A stretch of 34,776 nucleotides of DNA from positions 1-34,776 of the forward strand of contig PKXZ01000088.1 in assembly GCA_003132525.1 (NCBI GenBank), given 5' to 3'. Below, in pieces: positions 23,503 to 31,564 of the stretch (position 1 is the stretch's first letter; each line of letters begins with the position of its first letter). The notes beneath the pieces are model-generated. The model was not told the origin of the DNA, made no database searches, and worked only from the letters and a program-made list of their open reading frames with translations. The position numbers and the translations under genes are program-made. This DNA is from Candidatus Dormiibacterota bacterium. Its GTDB lineage: Bacteria > Chloroflexota > Dormibacteria > Aeolococcales > Aeolococcaceae.

Positions 23503-24357
23503 ATGCCTGTCGTGAGCACCAAGGCGATCCTCGATCGCGCCTTTCAGGAGCGATACGGCGTGGCCGCGTTCAACGTGGTCAACGACCTGACGATGGACGC
23601 CGTGCTGGCAGCAGCGGAGGAATTGCGCGCACCGGTGATCGTCCAGACGTCGGTGAAACACCTTGACATCACGGGGGTTGACGTGATGTACGCGATGTGG
23701 GTCGCGATGACCAAGCACGTCTCGGTTCCGGTAGCGCTCCACCTCGATCACTGCCCTGATCGAGCGCTCATCAGCGAGTGCCTGGCGACCGGCTGGAACT
23801 CGGTGCTCTTCGATGCCAGCAAGCTTTCTGTTGAGGAGAACACGCGCCAGTGCGTGGAGGTGGTCGAGGAGGCGCGCCGCTACGGAGCACACGTCGAAGG
23901 CGAGATCGAAGGCTTCAAACGAACTGAGGAGATGACCGGCGACGAAGCTGAGAACGTCCAATCACTGGAGACAGTGGTCGATTTCGTCCGCACCACCGGT
24001 GTGGATGTCTTCGCACCGGCGATCGGAAATGCCCACGGTGTCTACGCGGGAACACCCAAGCTCGACGCGCAGCGAGTCACCGATATCGTCGAGGCCACGG
24101 GGATCCCGGTGGCACTGCACGGCGGCACCGGGATGTCCGCGGCGCAGTTCAGCGACCTCATCAGCCGCGGATGCGCCAAGGTCAACATCTCCACGGCACT
24201 GAAGATCGCGTTCATGACATCCGCCGAGCAGTACATGCAGGCGCACCCGGCGGAGAACGACCCGTCGAAGCTCCTCCCGGCGCAGGGGGCGGCCGTCATG
24301 GACATGGCCAAGCATCACATTCAACTCTTCGGCAGCGCCGGCAGGGCCTGGTCGTGA
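23503..24357 (+). CDS. class II (zinc) ketose-phosphate aldolase, GatY/KbaY/Fba family
   Basis: The 284-residue protein has the length of the GatY/KbaY tagatose-bisphosphate aldolases. Asp82-His83 in LHLDHC, His178 in NAHGVYAG and His206 in LHGGTGM are the catalytic acid and zinc ligands; KVNISTALKIAF (226-237) is the phosphate loop. The family cleaves ketose-1-phosphates or 1,6-bisphosphates to DHAP and an aldehyde. GatY, KbaY and Fba cannot be told apart here. ATG 23503 is used; an ATG at 23452 would add 17 residues that show no homology. The stop overlaps the GTG of the HAD gene. The context with DhaL/DhaK rather than a hexose kinase suggests a non-standard ketose. Confidence 0.87.
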   Translation: MPVVSTKAILDRAFQERYGVAAFNVVNDLTMDAVLAAAEELRAPVIVQTSVKHLDITGVDVMYAMWVAMTKHVSVPVALHLDHCPDRALISECLATGWNSVLFDASKLSVEENTRQCVEVVEEARRYGAHVEGEIEGFKRTEEMTGDEAENVQSLETVVDFVRTTGVDVFAPAIGNAHGVYAGTPKLDAQRVTDIVEATGIPVALHGGTGMSAAQFSDLISRGCAKVNISTALKIAFMTSAEQYMQAHPAENDPSKLLPAQGAAVMDMAKHHIQLFGSAGRAWS

Positions 24358-25163
24358 CCGCGATCGTCTTCGACTGCGATGGCGTCCTCGCGGACACCGA
24401 GCGATTCGGCCATCTCCCCGCGTTCAACCAGACGTTTGCGGAGTTCGGACTACCACTGGTGTGGTCTGAGCAGGTGTACGGCGAGAAGCTGCAGATCGCG
24501 GGCGGCAAGGAACGGATGGCCAGCGAGCTGACACCCGAGTTCGTCGCAAGGAACAGTCTTCCGGCGGATCCGGAGGGGCGCGCGGCTCTGCTCGCCGCCT
24601 TGCATCGCCGAAAGACGGAGATCTACACGGAGATGGTCGCCGCCGGGAAGCTGCCGCCGCGCCCCGGAATCACTCGGATCATCACGGCGGCGCAGGATGC
24701 AGGTTGGAAGCTCGCCATCGCATCCACCTCTGCGGAGCCATCGGTCAGGGCGATCCTGGATCGCGCGGCCGGACCGGAGCGTGCGTCGCGGTTCGATGCC
24801 GTCCTCGCAGGCGATTGTGTCGCGCACAAGAAGCCCGCCCCGGACATCTATCTGCTGGCCCTCGAGATGCTGCAGCTGGATCCCTCCGACGTGCTCGTCA
24901 TCGAGGATTCACGCAATGGCTTCGAGGCGGCGACCGCAGCAGACCTGCGTTGCGTGATCACCGTCAACGGATACACCGAGCACGAGGACTTCACCGGAGC
25001 GGCGCTGGTCGTATCGTCGCTTGGCGACCCTGACGGAGAAACCATGGTGGTGCTTGCCAATTCGAGCCCGGCACGACCCGGAAAGTACGTGGTCCTCGAG
25101 GACCTCGAGTCGTGCCTCTCGGGAGAACGCGTCGCACAATCAGCGCAGAGGAGGAACGCATAG
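24354..25163 (+). CDS. HAD-superfamily hydrolase/phosphomutase, CbbY/beta-PGM-like
   Basis: The 269-residue protein begins with the HAD nucleophile motif IVFDCDGVLADTE (Asp7, Asp9), has motif II near IASTSAEPSVR, the lysine motif HKKPAPDIYLLALEML and motif IV VIEDSRNGFEAATAA. A helical cap sits between motifs I and II, as in CbbY, Gph and beta-phosphoglucomutase. About 40 extra C-terminal residues follow the usual domain end. Enzymes of this group remove phosphate from sugar phosphates or move it. Here it may clear side products or dephosphorylate a pathway intermediate. GTG overlaps the aldolase stop (GTGA), which indicates tight coupling. Confidence 0.84.
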   Translation: MTAIVFDCDGVLADTERFGHLPAFNQTFAEFGLPLVWSEQVYGEKLQIAGGKERMASELTPEFVARNSLPADPEGRAALLAALHRRKTEIYTEMVAAGKLPPRPGITRIITAAQDAGWKLAIASTSAEPSVRAILDRAAGPERASRFDAVLAGDCVAHKKPAPDIYLLALEMLQLDPSDVLVIEDSRNGFEAATAADLRCVITVNGYTEHEDFTGAALVVSSLGDPDGETMVVLANSSPARPGKYVVLEDLESCLSGERVAQSAQRRNA

Positions 25164-25171
25164 GGGTGGCA

Positions 25172-25822
25172 ATGACCGCAACCGAAGACCTGGATCTGAT
25201 TCTGAAGACAATGGCCAATACCATTGTCGCCAACACCGACTATTTCTGCGAGCTGGATCAAGTGGTGGGCGACGGCGACTTCGGGTACTCGCTGCGCAGC
25301 GGCTTCGAGGTTGTGCAGGCCGAGCTCGAGACCTTCGATCACAGCAACGTCGGCGCGCTGCTGAAGAAGGTTGGCTTTGTCATCTCCAGCAAGGTCGGCG
25401 GCAGCAGCGGGCCCATCTGGGGCACCGCGTTCCTGCGCGCAGCGAAGGAGGCGGGCGAGCGTATCGACATCAGCCACGAGGAGGTGATCGCGATTCTTCG
25501 GGCTGCCGTGACCGGGATCATGGATCGCGGTGGGGCATCCCTCGGCGAGAAGACCCTTCTCGACGCGCTCGTTCCCGCGATCGACGCTCTGGAGACGGGA
25601 CTCGCCCAGCCCGGGGCGGCGGCTGACCACGGGACGGCGGCGATCCAGGCGGCCGCCGACGCGGCCGTCACGGCCGCCGAGGCGACCAAGCCGATGCTCG
25701 CCATGCGCGGGCGGGCGGCCTATACCGGGGAACGGAGCATCGGCTCAGTCGACGCAGGCGCAACGGCCGTCGGCGTCATCTTGCAAAGCATCAGCGGGGC
25801 ATGGCGTGAAGCCCACGCCTGA
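25172..25822 (+). CDS. dhaL: DhaL-like dihydroxyacetone/ketose kinase ATP-binding subunit
   Basis: The 216-residue protein is a single Dak2 domain. The metal and nucleotide motif is ELDQVVGDGDFGYSLRSGF (27-45), with Asp29, Asp34 and Asp36 as Mg ligands; Phe37 stands where DhaL normally has His. GGSSGPIWGTAFLRA (76-90), GEKTLLDAL and RGRAAYTGERSIGSVDAGA complete the family pattern. DhaL carries ADP/ATP and phosphorylates the ketose held by DhaK. ATG 25172 follows AGGGG at 5 nt; GTG 25166 with the stronger AGGAGG (25149-25154) is the alternative. No DhaM (PTS donor) gene is in the window, so ATP use is likely. Confidence 0.86.
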   Translation: MTATEDLDLILKTMANTIVANTDYFCELDQVVGDGDFGYSLRSGFEVVQAELETFDHSNVGALLKKVGFVISSKVGGSSGPIWGTAFLRAAKEAGERIDISHEEVIAILRAAVTGIMDRGGASLGEKTLLDALVPAIDALETGLAQPGAAADHGTAAIQAAADAAVTAAEATKPMLAMRGRAAYTGERSIGSVDAGATAVGVILQSISGAWREAHA

Positions 25823-25837
25823 AAAGGAGACTGGCAC

Positions 25838-26833
25838 ATGAAAAAGTTCGTCAACGACCCGAGGCAGTTCGTGCCCGAGATGCTGGAGGGGATCTACCTC
25901 GCCAGCGGTGGCGCGCTCAAGTACGAGCCGAAGTACAACCTCATCTACCGCGCGGACGCGCCCAACCCGAACAAGGTCTCGATCATCCAGGGGTCCGGCT
26001 CCGGTCACGAGCCGGCGCACACGATGATCGTGGGCAAGGGAATGCTTGACGCCGCATGCCCCGGCGACGTGTTCGCGGGTCCGCCCGTTGAGTTCGTGTA
26101 CGAGACCACCAAGCTGCTCAACTCGCCGAAGGGCGTCCTTCACATCGTCAACAACTACACGGGTGACCGTCTCGCGTTCGAGCAGGGACGTGAGATGTGC
26201 GAGGCCGACGACATCAAGGTCGAGACATTGCTCGTCAACGACGACGTGGCGGTGAAGGATTCGACCTGGACCGTCGGGCGCCGGGGCGTGGCCGGAAACT
26301 TCTTTGTCATCAAGGCGGTTGGCGCGGCTGCCGAGAAGGGAGCGTCGCTCGAGGAATTGGTTCGCATCGGCAATGACGTCATCGCCAACGTGCGCACGCT
26401 CGGCATCGCGCTCAGCTCGTGCACCCCGCCGGTCAAGGGGTCGCCGCTGTTCGAGATCGCCGACGACGAGATGGAAGTCGGCATCGGCATCCACGGCGAA
26501 CCGGGCCGGCAGCGGACCAAGATCGTCTCCGCGAACGAGATCGTGGATCTCTTCCTCAACGCGGTCGTTCCCGACCTGCCGTTCAAGAGCGGCGACGAGG
26601 TCGCGCTCATGATCAACGGTCTCGGCGGCACCACCATCGGCGAGCTGTACCTGCTCTACGGCATCGCGCACAAGAAGCTCGAGAGCCAGGGCATCAAGGT
26701 GTTCCGCAGCTATGTCAACGAGTACTGCACGTCGCTCGAGATGGCCGGCGCGTCGCTCACCCTGTTGAAGGTCAACAACGAGATCAAGGGCCTCCTCAAC
26801 GAGCCTGCAGAGGTCTCGATCAGGGTCTTCTGA
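25838..26833 (+). CDS. dhaK: DhaK-like dihydroxyacetone/ketose kinase substrate-binding subunit
   Basis: The 331-residue protein is a Dak1 domain. GSGSGHEPAHTMIVGKG (52-68) holds His57; YTGDRLAF has Asp110; MEVGIGIHGEPG (212-223) has His219, the residue that binds the substrate carbonyl covalently in E. coli (His218). With a constant offset of one from E. coli, the position of Lys104 is Asn105 here (VNNYTGD rather than VKNYTGD). The normal domain length and strong AAGGAG site before ATG show an intact gene. It lies 15 bp after dhaL. The changed active-site residue suggests a substrate other than dihydroxyacetone, such as a four- or five-carbon ketose. Confidence 0.87.
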   Translation: MKKFVNDPRQFVPEMLEGIYLASGGALKYEPKYNLIYRADAPNPNKVSIIQGSGSGHEPAHTMIVGKGMLDAACPGDVFAGPPVEFVYETTKLLNSPKGVLHIVNNYTGDRLAFEQGREMCEADDIKVETLLVNDDVAVKDSTWTVGRRGVAGNFFVIKAVGAAAEKGASLEELVRIGNDVIANVRTLGIALSSCTPPVKGSPLFEIADDEMEVGIGIHGEPGRQRTKIVSANEIVDLFLNAVVPDLPFKSGDEVALMINGLGGTTIGELYLLYGIAHKKLESQGIKVFRSYVNEYCTSLEMAGASLTLLKVNNEIKGLLNEPAEVSIRVF

Positions 26834-26846
26834 CCAAGCGGAGAGA

Positions 26847-26877
26847 GCCCGGTCACGGTCCTTGATCGTGACCGGGC
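26847..26877 (+). terminator. terminator after dhaK
   Basis: GCCCGGTCACG (26847-26857) and CGTGACCGGGC (26867-26877) form a perfect 11-bp GC-rich stem with a 9-nt loop, 13 bp after the dhaK stop. No U-tract follows, which matches the other candidate terminators in this window. It should close the aldolase/HAD/dhaL/dhaK operon. Confidence 0.75.
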
Positions 26878-26959
26878 CCTACCCCTGGCACGCCGGGTCG
26901 CACGCCGGCTCACCCGCCGATTGCGACGAGCGGGTCACCCCCGCGCCACAGAGCGCCGA

Positions 26960-27064
26960 ACGTTTGCCACAGCAGGATGGTGAGGGGCGAACCTTTACCT
27001 GGCTCCGCCCCCGGAGCTGCGCGGCAGTGTTTGCGGACAGGGGTTCCGCTAGGGGATTTGACAC
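26960..27064 (+). promoter_or_regulatory. structured leader candidate upstream of the HD-GYP gene
   Basis: The 5' region of the HD-GYP gene can fold in two exclusive ways. GGGGCG (26984-26989) can pair with CGCCCC (27006-27011), or GCTCCG (27002-27007) can pair with CGGAGC (27012-27017) around a CCCC loop. Downstream, CTGC/GCAG (27017-27020, 27024-27027) and GCGGA/TCCGC (27033-27037, 27045-27049) form further stems close to the start codon. I could not match it to a known riboswitch class, including c-di-GMP types. The structures may be chance in GC-rich DNA. Confidence 0.3.
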
Positions 27065-28789
27065 GTGGCTGACGTCACCCGGCCGGCGTCGCCGGACACG
27101 GTCCCAGCCGGCCATCAGTGGCAGCGGCGACCGATCCTGAGCCTGCTCGTTCGCGCCGCCGTCGTGATCATCCCGGTGGCCGTCGGTATCGGCGCCGGAG
27201 CGGTGCTGAGCCACGTCCTCCCGCGACCGAGCGGCTTTGCCGCAGCGGCGCTCTCCTTCGCGACGGTCAGCCTGGTGATGCTCCTGACCATCATCGCCCT
27301 GGAACGCGCCGGGCGACGTCTTCTCCCCCTGGCGGCGCTCCTCAACCTGTCCTTGCTGTTTCCCGACCAGGCGCCGAAACGGTTCGCCGTCGCCCGCCGC
27401 GTCGGCAAGCCGCGCGACCTGCAGCGACAGCTCCAGGCGGCGCGCGACAACGGGGTGACCGGCGGTGAGGTCGCCCACATGCAGACGGTGCTCGAGCTGG
27501 TCGCGGCGCTCAGCGTGCACGATCGCCAGACCAGAGGTCACTCGGAGCGCGTCCGCGTCTTCTCAGACCTCATCGCCGACGAGATGAAGCTCGCTCCAGG
27601 TGATCGCGCGCGGTTGCGCTGGGCTTCGCTGCTCCACGACATCGGCAAGCTGGTCGTCCCGTCAGAGATCCTCACCAAGCCGGCGAAGCTGACCAGCACG
27701 GAGATGGACAACGTACGCCGGCACCCCGAGGAGGGCGCCCTGCTCATCAAGCCACTGGCCGCATGGCTCGGCGAGTGGGCGATGGCCGTGCCCCACCATC
27801 ACGAGCGCTTCGACGGTCGAGGCTATCCCCGGGGCCTCGCCGGCGAGCAGATATCACTCGCCGGCCGCATCGTCGCGGTTGCGGACTCCTATGAGGTGAT
27901 GACCGCGGTGCGGCCGTATTGCAAGCCGATCGGGGTGACAGCTGCGCGGCAGGAGTTGGTGAAGTGCTCGGGCTCGCAGTTCGATCCCGTCGTCGTCCGG
28001 GCGTTTCTCAATATCTCGGTCGGACGTCTCTGGCGTGTCGTCGGCCTGGGTTCATGGATCGCGCAGCTGCCCGTGATCGGGTGGGTCGACCGGCTCGGCT
28101 GGAACTGGGGTGCGGCGATCATGTCCGGGACCACAGCGCTGGGCCTCGCGGCGCCCACCCTGCTGCCCCGGATGGCACCGTTTCCCAGCCCGACGTCGGG
28201 GATCTCCGTCGTCTCGGCACCTGGGCCCACAGCGGAACCCCGGGGTGGCGGATCGGGCAATGGGACCTCGAACGCTCCGCCCGGGCAGACGACGTCGATG
28301 TCGACGTCGTCGTCGACGGCGGGGTCCGGATCGCAAGGAGGCTCAAACGGTCAAACCGGAGGCGGCGTGACCGTGCCCCCGAGCCCGAGCAGCACGCCAC
28401 CTTCAGCGAACCCGACCCCGGCACCCTCGGGCTCACCGACGTCTCCAACCCCGGCGCCCGCGCCCGCGCCCTCCCCCACGCCAACGCCGACACCACCTCC
28501 CGACGAGCCCCCGGTGGTGACCGTGAACGGTGGCCTGGCGCTCCTGGGCAACTTCACCGGCTCGGGCAGCTTCACCGATGCCGACCTCGCCGGTCACACG
28601 TTCACCGCGACGGTCAATTACGGCGACGGCACCGGCACCCGTTCGCTCCCGCTCGTGGGGACCACGTTCACGCTCAACCACCGGTACACGGCACTCATCG
28701 GCAGCTACCCAATTACGGTCACGGTCACCGACAACGACGGCGTGTCGGGTACCGGCACCGCCACGGTCACCGTGGCTTTGGGACTGTAG
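27065..28789 (+). CDS. membrane HD-GYP domain protein with extracytoplasmic PKD-like domain
   Basis: The 574-residue protein has two N-terminal membrane helices (24-48 and 58-80), then a cytoplasmic HD-GYP domain (about 140-320). Its residues are His159 (HSERVR), His191-Asp192 (HDIGK), His220, and HHERFDGRGYPRGLAGEQI (245-263). A third helix follows (348-367). A Pro/Ser/Thr/Gly-rich linker (370-482) leads to a PKD-like beta domain (about 484-572; VNYGDGTGTRSLPL, YPITVTVTDNDG). HD-GYP proteins hydrolyse c-di-GMP. The layout suggests that an outside ligand, perhaps a polysaccharide, is sensed by the PKD domain and relayed inward; that is inference. GTG 27065 is used. The stop codon lies within the loop of a terminator-like hairpin. 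Confidence 0.85.
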   Translation: MADVTRPASPDTVPAGHQWQRRPILSLLVRAAVVIIPVAVGIGAGAVLSHVLPRPSGFAAAALSFATVSLVMLLTIIALERAGRRLLPLAALLNLSLLFPDQAPKRFAVARRVGKPRDLQRQLQAARDNGVTGGEVAHMQTVLELVAALSVHDRQTRGHSERVRVFSDLIADEMKLAPGDRARLRWASLLHDIGKLVVPSEILTKPAKLTSTEMDNVRRHPEEGALLIKPLAAWLGEWAMAVPHHHERFDGRGYPRGLAGEQISLAGRIVAVADSYEVMTAVRPYCKPIGVTAARQELVKCSGSQFDPVVVRAFLNISVGRLWRVVGLGSWIAQLPVIGWVDRLGWNWGAAIMSGTTALGLAAPTLLPRMAPFPSPTSGISVVSAPGPTAEPRGGGSGNGTSNAPPGQTTSMSTSSSTAGSGSQGGSNGQTGGGVTVPPSPSSTPPSANPTPAPSGSPTSPTPAPAPAPSPTPTPTPPPDEPPVVTVNGGLALLGNFTGSGSFTDADLAGHTFTATVNYGDGTGTRSLPLVGTTFTLNHRYTALIGSYPITVTVTDNDGVSGTGTATVTVALGL

Positions 28790-28800
28790 CCGCAGTCCCA
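28779..28800 (+). terminator. terminator-like hairpin at the HD-GYP stop codon
   Basis: TGGGACTG (28779-28786) and CAGTCCCA (28793-28800) pair perfectly over 8 bp with a 6-nt loop that contains the TAG stop. GTGGGACTG recurs at 28819-28827, so the second arm could also pair with that copy. Overlap with the coding end is unusual but workable, since a terminating ribosome would delay the fold. Confidence 0.5.
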
Positions 28801-28860
28801 GACATACAAATTATCGCTGTGGGACTGCGCGGACAGCGCTCCCGGAGCACCGCACAGGTC

Positions 28861-28948
28861 ACTGTATAATTGCAGCGAGCCCAAGGCCAATTGCGATTGC
28901 TCCGCGGCACTTTTGCACGTTTCGAGGATCAGGGCGGGCGCGAGGAGG
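28861..28948 (+). promoter_or_regulatory. xylA promoter and ribosome site
   Basis: A perfect TATAAT lies at 28865-28870 in an otherwise GC-rich region; the expected -35 area (28841-28847) reads CCCGGAG and is poor, so an activator or repressor-dependent promoter is likely. The imperfect palindrome CAATTGCGATTG (28888-28899) just downstream is a candidate operator for the ROK protein. The ribosome site GAGGAGG (28942-28948) sits 5 nt before the xylA GTG. Operator and activation are inferences. Confidence 0.5.
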
Positions 28949-28953
28949 ACGTT

Positions 28954-30108
28954 GTGCTGCAAGCGAGTCACGCCGACCGTTTCTCATTCGGGCTGTGGAC
29001 CGTGGGCTGGCAGGGGGTCGACGTTTTCGGAACGGCCGTACGCGCCCCACTCGACCCCGAGGTGGCCGTCGCAAAGCTCGCCGAGCTCGGCGCCTATGGC
29101 GTCAGCTTCCACGACAACGACGTCTTTCCGTTCAGTGCGACAGCGGCTGAAAAGAGCACTGCCATCGAGCGCCTGCGCCGTGCGGTCGACAGCGCCGGTT
29201 TGGTGGTGCCGATGATCACGACCAATCTCTTTTCCCACCCGGTGTTTCGCGATGGCGCGTTCACCGCGAATGATCGCGAGGTCCGGCGTTTCGCCCTCCG
29301 CAAGGTTGCCGACAACCTCGATCTCGCCGCCGAGCTCGGCGCGGGAATCGTCGTGTTCTGGGGTGGCCGCGAAGGCGCGGAGTCAGGCGCCGCAAAGGAC
29401 GTTCGCGCCGCGCTCGACCGGTACAAGGAAGCCTTCGACATCCTCACGGGGTACGTCATCGAGCAGGGCTACAACATGCGGTTCGCAATCGAGCCGAAGC
29501 CTAACGAACCGCGTGGCGACATCTTCCTTCCCACCATCGGACACGCGCTGTCCTTCATCAACGAGCTCGAACATTCGGAGATGGTCGGTCTCAATCCCGA
29601 GGTCGGACACGAGGAGATGGCAAGCCTGAACTTCGCGCACGGGATTGCCCAGGCGCTCTGGCACGGCAAGTTGTTTCACGTCGACCTGAACGGTCAGAAC
29701 GGTCCACGCTACGACCAGGATCTTCGCTTCGGCGCGGGGAATGCCCGCGGCGCCTTCTGGGTGGTGGACATCCTCGAGTCCGGTGGCTACCAGGGGCCGC
29801 GCCACTTCGATTTCAAGCCGCCGCGCACCGAGGACATGGAAGGCGTGTGGGAAAGCGCAGCAGCGTGCATGCGTAACTACCTGTTGCTGCGCAGCCGAAC
29901 CCAGGCGTTCCGCGCGGATCCCGAAGTGCAGGCCGCGCTCGTCGCGGCGCGACTCGACGAGCTGGCCCAGACCACGCTCGCTCCAGGCGAGACGCTGGCG
30001 TCGATGCGTTCGCAAACCTTCGACGCCGATGCGTCCGCCGCACGGGGCATGGCGTTCGAGCGACTCGATCAGTTGGCGCTCGACTACCTGTTCGGCATGC
30101 GCTCCTAG
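28954..30108 (+). CDS. xylA: xylose isomerase
   Basis: The 384-residue protein is a class I (actinobacterial type) xylose isomerase that converts D-xylose to D-xylulose. Its residues follow Streptomyces numbering with an offset of one: His53 and Asp56 (SFHDND), metal ligands Glu180, Lys182 ([11 protein letters not shown]), Glu216, His219 ([10 protein letters not shown]), Asp244 (HVDLNGQNG), Asp254, Asp256 and Asp286 ([11 protein letters not shown]). The start is GTG 28954, chosen because GAGGAGG lies 5 nt before and the family match begins here ([12 protein letters not shown] at 10-21); a longer open frame upstream crosses the TATAAT box. All catalytic residues are present. The xylB gene starts 4 bp after the stop. 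Confidence 0.95.
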   Translation: MLQASHADRFSFGLWTVGWQGVDVFGTAVRAPLDPEVAVAKLAELGAYGVSFHDNDVFPFSATAAEKSTAIERLRRAVDSAGLVVPMITTNLFSHPVFRDGAFTANDREVRRFALRKVADNLDLAAELGAGIVVFWGGREGAESGAAKDVRAALDRYKEAFDILTGYVIEQGYNMRFAIEPKPNEPRGDIFLPTIGHALSFINELEHSEMVGLNPEVGHEEMASLNFAHGIAQALWHGKLFHVDLNGQNGPRYDQDLRFGAGNARGAFWVVDILESGGYQGPRHFDFKPPRTEDMEGVWESAAACMRNYLLLRSRTQAFRADPEVQAALVAARLDELAQTTLAPGETLASMRSQTFDADASAARGMAFERLDQLALDYLFGMRS

Positions 30109-30112
30109 CCCA

Positions 30113-31558
30113 GTGGCGCAGACCGCGGGTGCGCTGATCGGCATCGACGTCGGCACCTCGTCCGCCAAAGGCATCGCCATCGACCCGGAGTCGGGAATGG
30201 TGCTCGCCACCGCTGAGCACGAGTACCCGGTCAGCTCACCGCGGGTCGGATGGATGGAGCAGTCGCCGGAGGCATGGCTGGCAGCAACCCGTGACGTGAT
30301 CGCGCGCCTCCGGGCCGAAACGTCGGAGATCCTCGGCATCGGCTTCTCGGGACAGATGCACGGACTCGTCTGTCTCGACGCCGACGGCTCGGTCATCCGC
30401 CCCGCAATCCTCTGGAACGACCAGCGCTCCGCGCCACAGTGCGCGACGCTCGAGTCCGGCGACGGCCTGGAGCGTCTGTTGCGGTTCACCGGCAACCGCG
30501 CGTTGCCGGGCTTCACGGCGCCGAAGCTGCTCTGGATGCGCGAGAAGGAGCCCGACGCCTACGCGCGCATCCGCCGCATCTGCCTGCCCAAGGATTTCGT
30601 GCGCGACCATCTGGCCGGGACGCGCTGCATGGACGTGGCCGATGCCTCCGGAACGTTGCTCTTCGATGTCGGAGCGCGGCTCTGGAGCAGCGAGTTGCTT
30701 TCCTGGCTCGACATCCCTCCGTGGTGGCTGCCGGAGCTTGTCGAGAGCACCGACTTGGTCGGCACCATCGACGGCGCTCCGGTCGCCGCGGGCGCCGGGG
30801 ATCAGGCGGCGGCCGCGGTCGGCGCGGGCATCACCGGACCAGGGCCACTCTCCGTCGTGCTCGGCACCTCGGGCGTGGTGCTCGCCGCGACCAAGGAGTA
30901 CCTGCCGGATCGCGAAGGTCGAGTCCATGCCTTCTGCCATGCCGTCCCGGATCGGTGGATGGTGATGGGCGTGATGCTTTCAGCTGCCGGCTCGCTGGCC
31001 TGGTACCACGACACACTGCTCCCGAATGTTGCGTATGGCGCGATGCTCGGCGAAGCGGAGCGGGTAGCGCCCGGGAGCGAAGGCGTGACCTTTCTCCCGT
31101 ACCTGGCCGGCGAACGGACGCCGTACGCGGACCCCGATGCGCGTGGGGCGTTCTGCGGTCTGTCGGTCACCCACGGTCGTGGCGCACTGACCCGCGCGGT
31201 GCTCGAGGGGGTTGCCTTCGCGCTGCGAGACTGCCTCGACACCGTGCACGACGTCGGGGCCACGACGGTGCGCGGACGGGTCTCCGGCGGCGGATCGAGA
31301 AGCCGGATCTGGCTGCAGATCATTGCCAGCGCGCTCGAGGTGCCACTCGAGATCATGGCCACCGACCAGGGGTCGGCGTTCGGTGCCGCACTCCTCGGCG
31401 GGGTCGCCTCAGGCGTCTACCGAGACCTCGACCAGGCGTCCGATGCCTGCGTTCGGGTGACCGAGGTCATCGAGCCGGTGCCGGCCTGGATCGAACCGTA
31501 TCGCGAGGCGAGACGCCGCTTTCGCGACTACTACCCCGCGCTGCGATCGGTCCCCTGA
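30113..31558 (+). CDS. xylB: xylulokinase
   Basis: The 481-residue FGGY kinase phosphorylates D-xylulose to D-xylulose-5-phosphate. The N-terminal ATPase motif is LIGIDVGTSSAKGIAID (8-24). GFSGQMHGLVCLDADG, LWNDQRS and LPKDFVRDHLAG are typical of XylB. GAGDQAAAAVGAG carries the catalytic Asp, and SGGGSRSRIWLQIIASAL is the second-domain nucleotide motif. The GTG at 30113 is used; an upstream in-frame extension would run inside xylA. No clear ribosome site is present, so coupling to xylA translation is likely. It ends 6 bp before the convergent ROK gene. Confidence 0.93.
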   Translation: MAQTAGALIGIDVGTSSAKGIAIDPESGMVLATAEHEYPVSSPRVGWMEQSPEAWLAATRDVIARLRAETSEILGIGFSGQMHGLVCLDADGSVIRPAILWNDQRSAPQCATLESGDGLERLLRFTGNRALPGFTAPKLLWMREKEPDAYARIRRICLPKDFVRDHLAGTRCMDVADASGTLLFDVGARLWSSELLSWLDIPPWWLPELVESTDLVGTIDGAPVAAGAGDQAAAAVGAGITGPGPLSVVLGTSGVVLAATKEYLPDREGRVHAFCHAVPDRWMVMGVMLSAAGSLAWYHDTLLPNVAYGAMLGEAERVAPGSEGVTFLPYLAGERTPYADPDARGAFCGLSVTHGRGALTRAVLEGVAFALRDCLDTVHDVGATTVRGRVSGGGSRSRIWLQIIASALEVPLEIMATDQGSAFGAALLGGVASGVYRDLDQASDACVRVTEVIEPVPAWIEPYREARRRFRDYYPALRSVP

Positions 31559-31564
31559 GCAGGT

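Noticed and set aside
25172-26833. PTS-dependent dihydroxyacetone kinase
   Set aside because: No dhaM gene is in the window, so a PTS phosphate donor is unsupported, although it could lie elsewhere in the genome.
26984-27049. c-di-GMP or c-di-AMP riboswitch of a known class before the HD-GYP gene
   Set aside because: I could not find the conserved core sequences of these classes as I know them; only generic hairpins are visible.
28175-28510. Frameshift at the Pro/Ser/Thr-rich part of the HD-GYP protein
   Set aside because: The low-complexity stretch stays in one frame and leads into a well-formed PKD-like domain, so it is a genuine linker.
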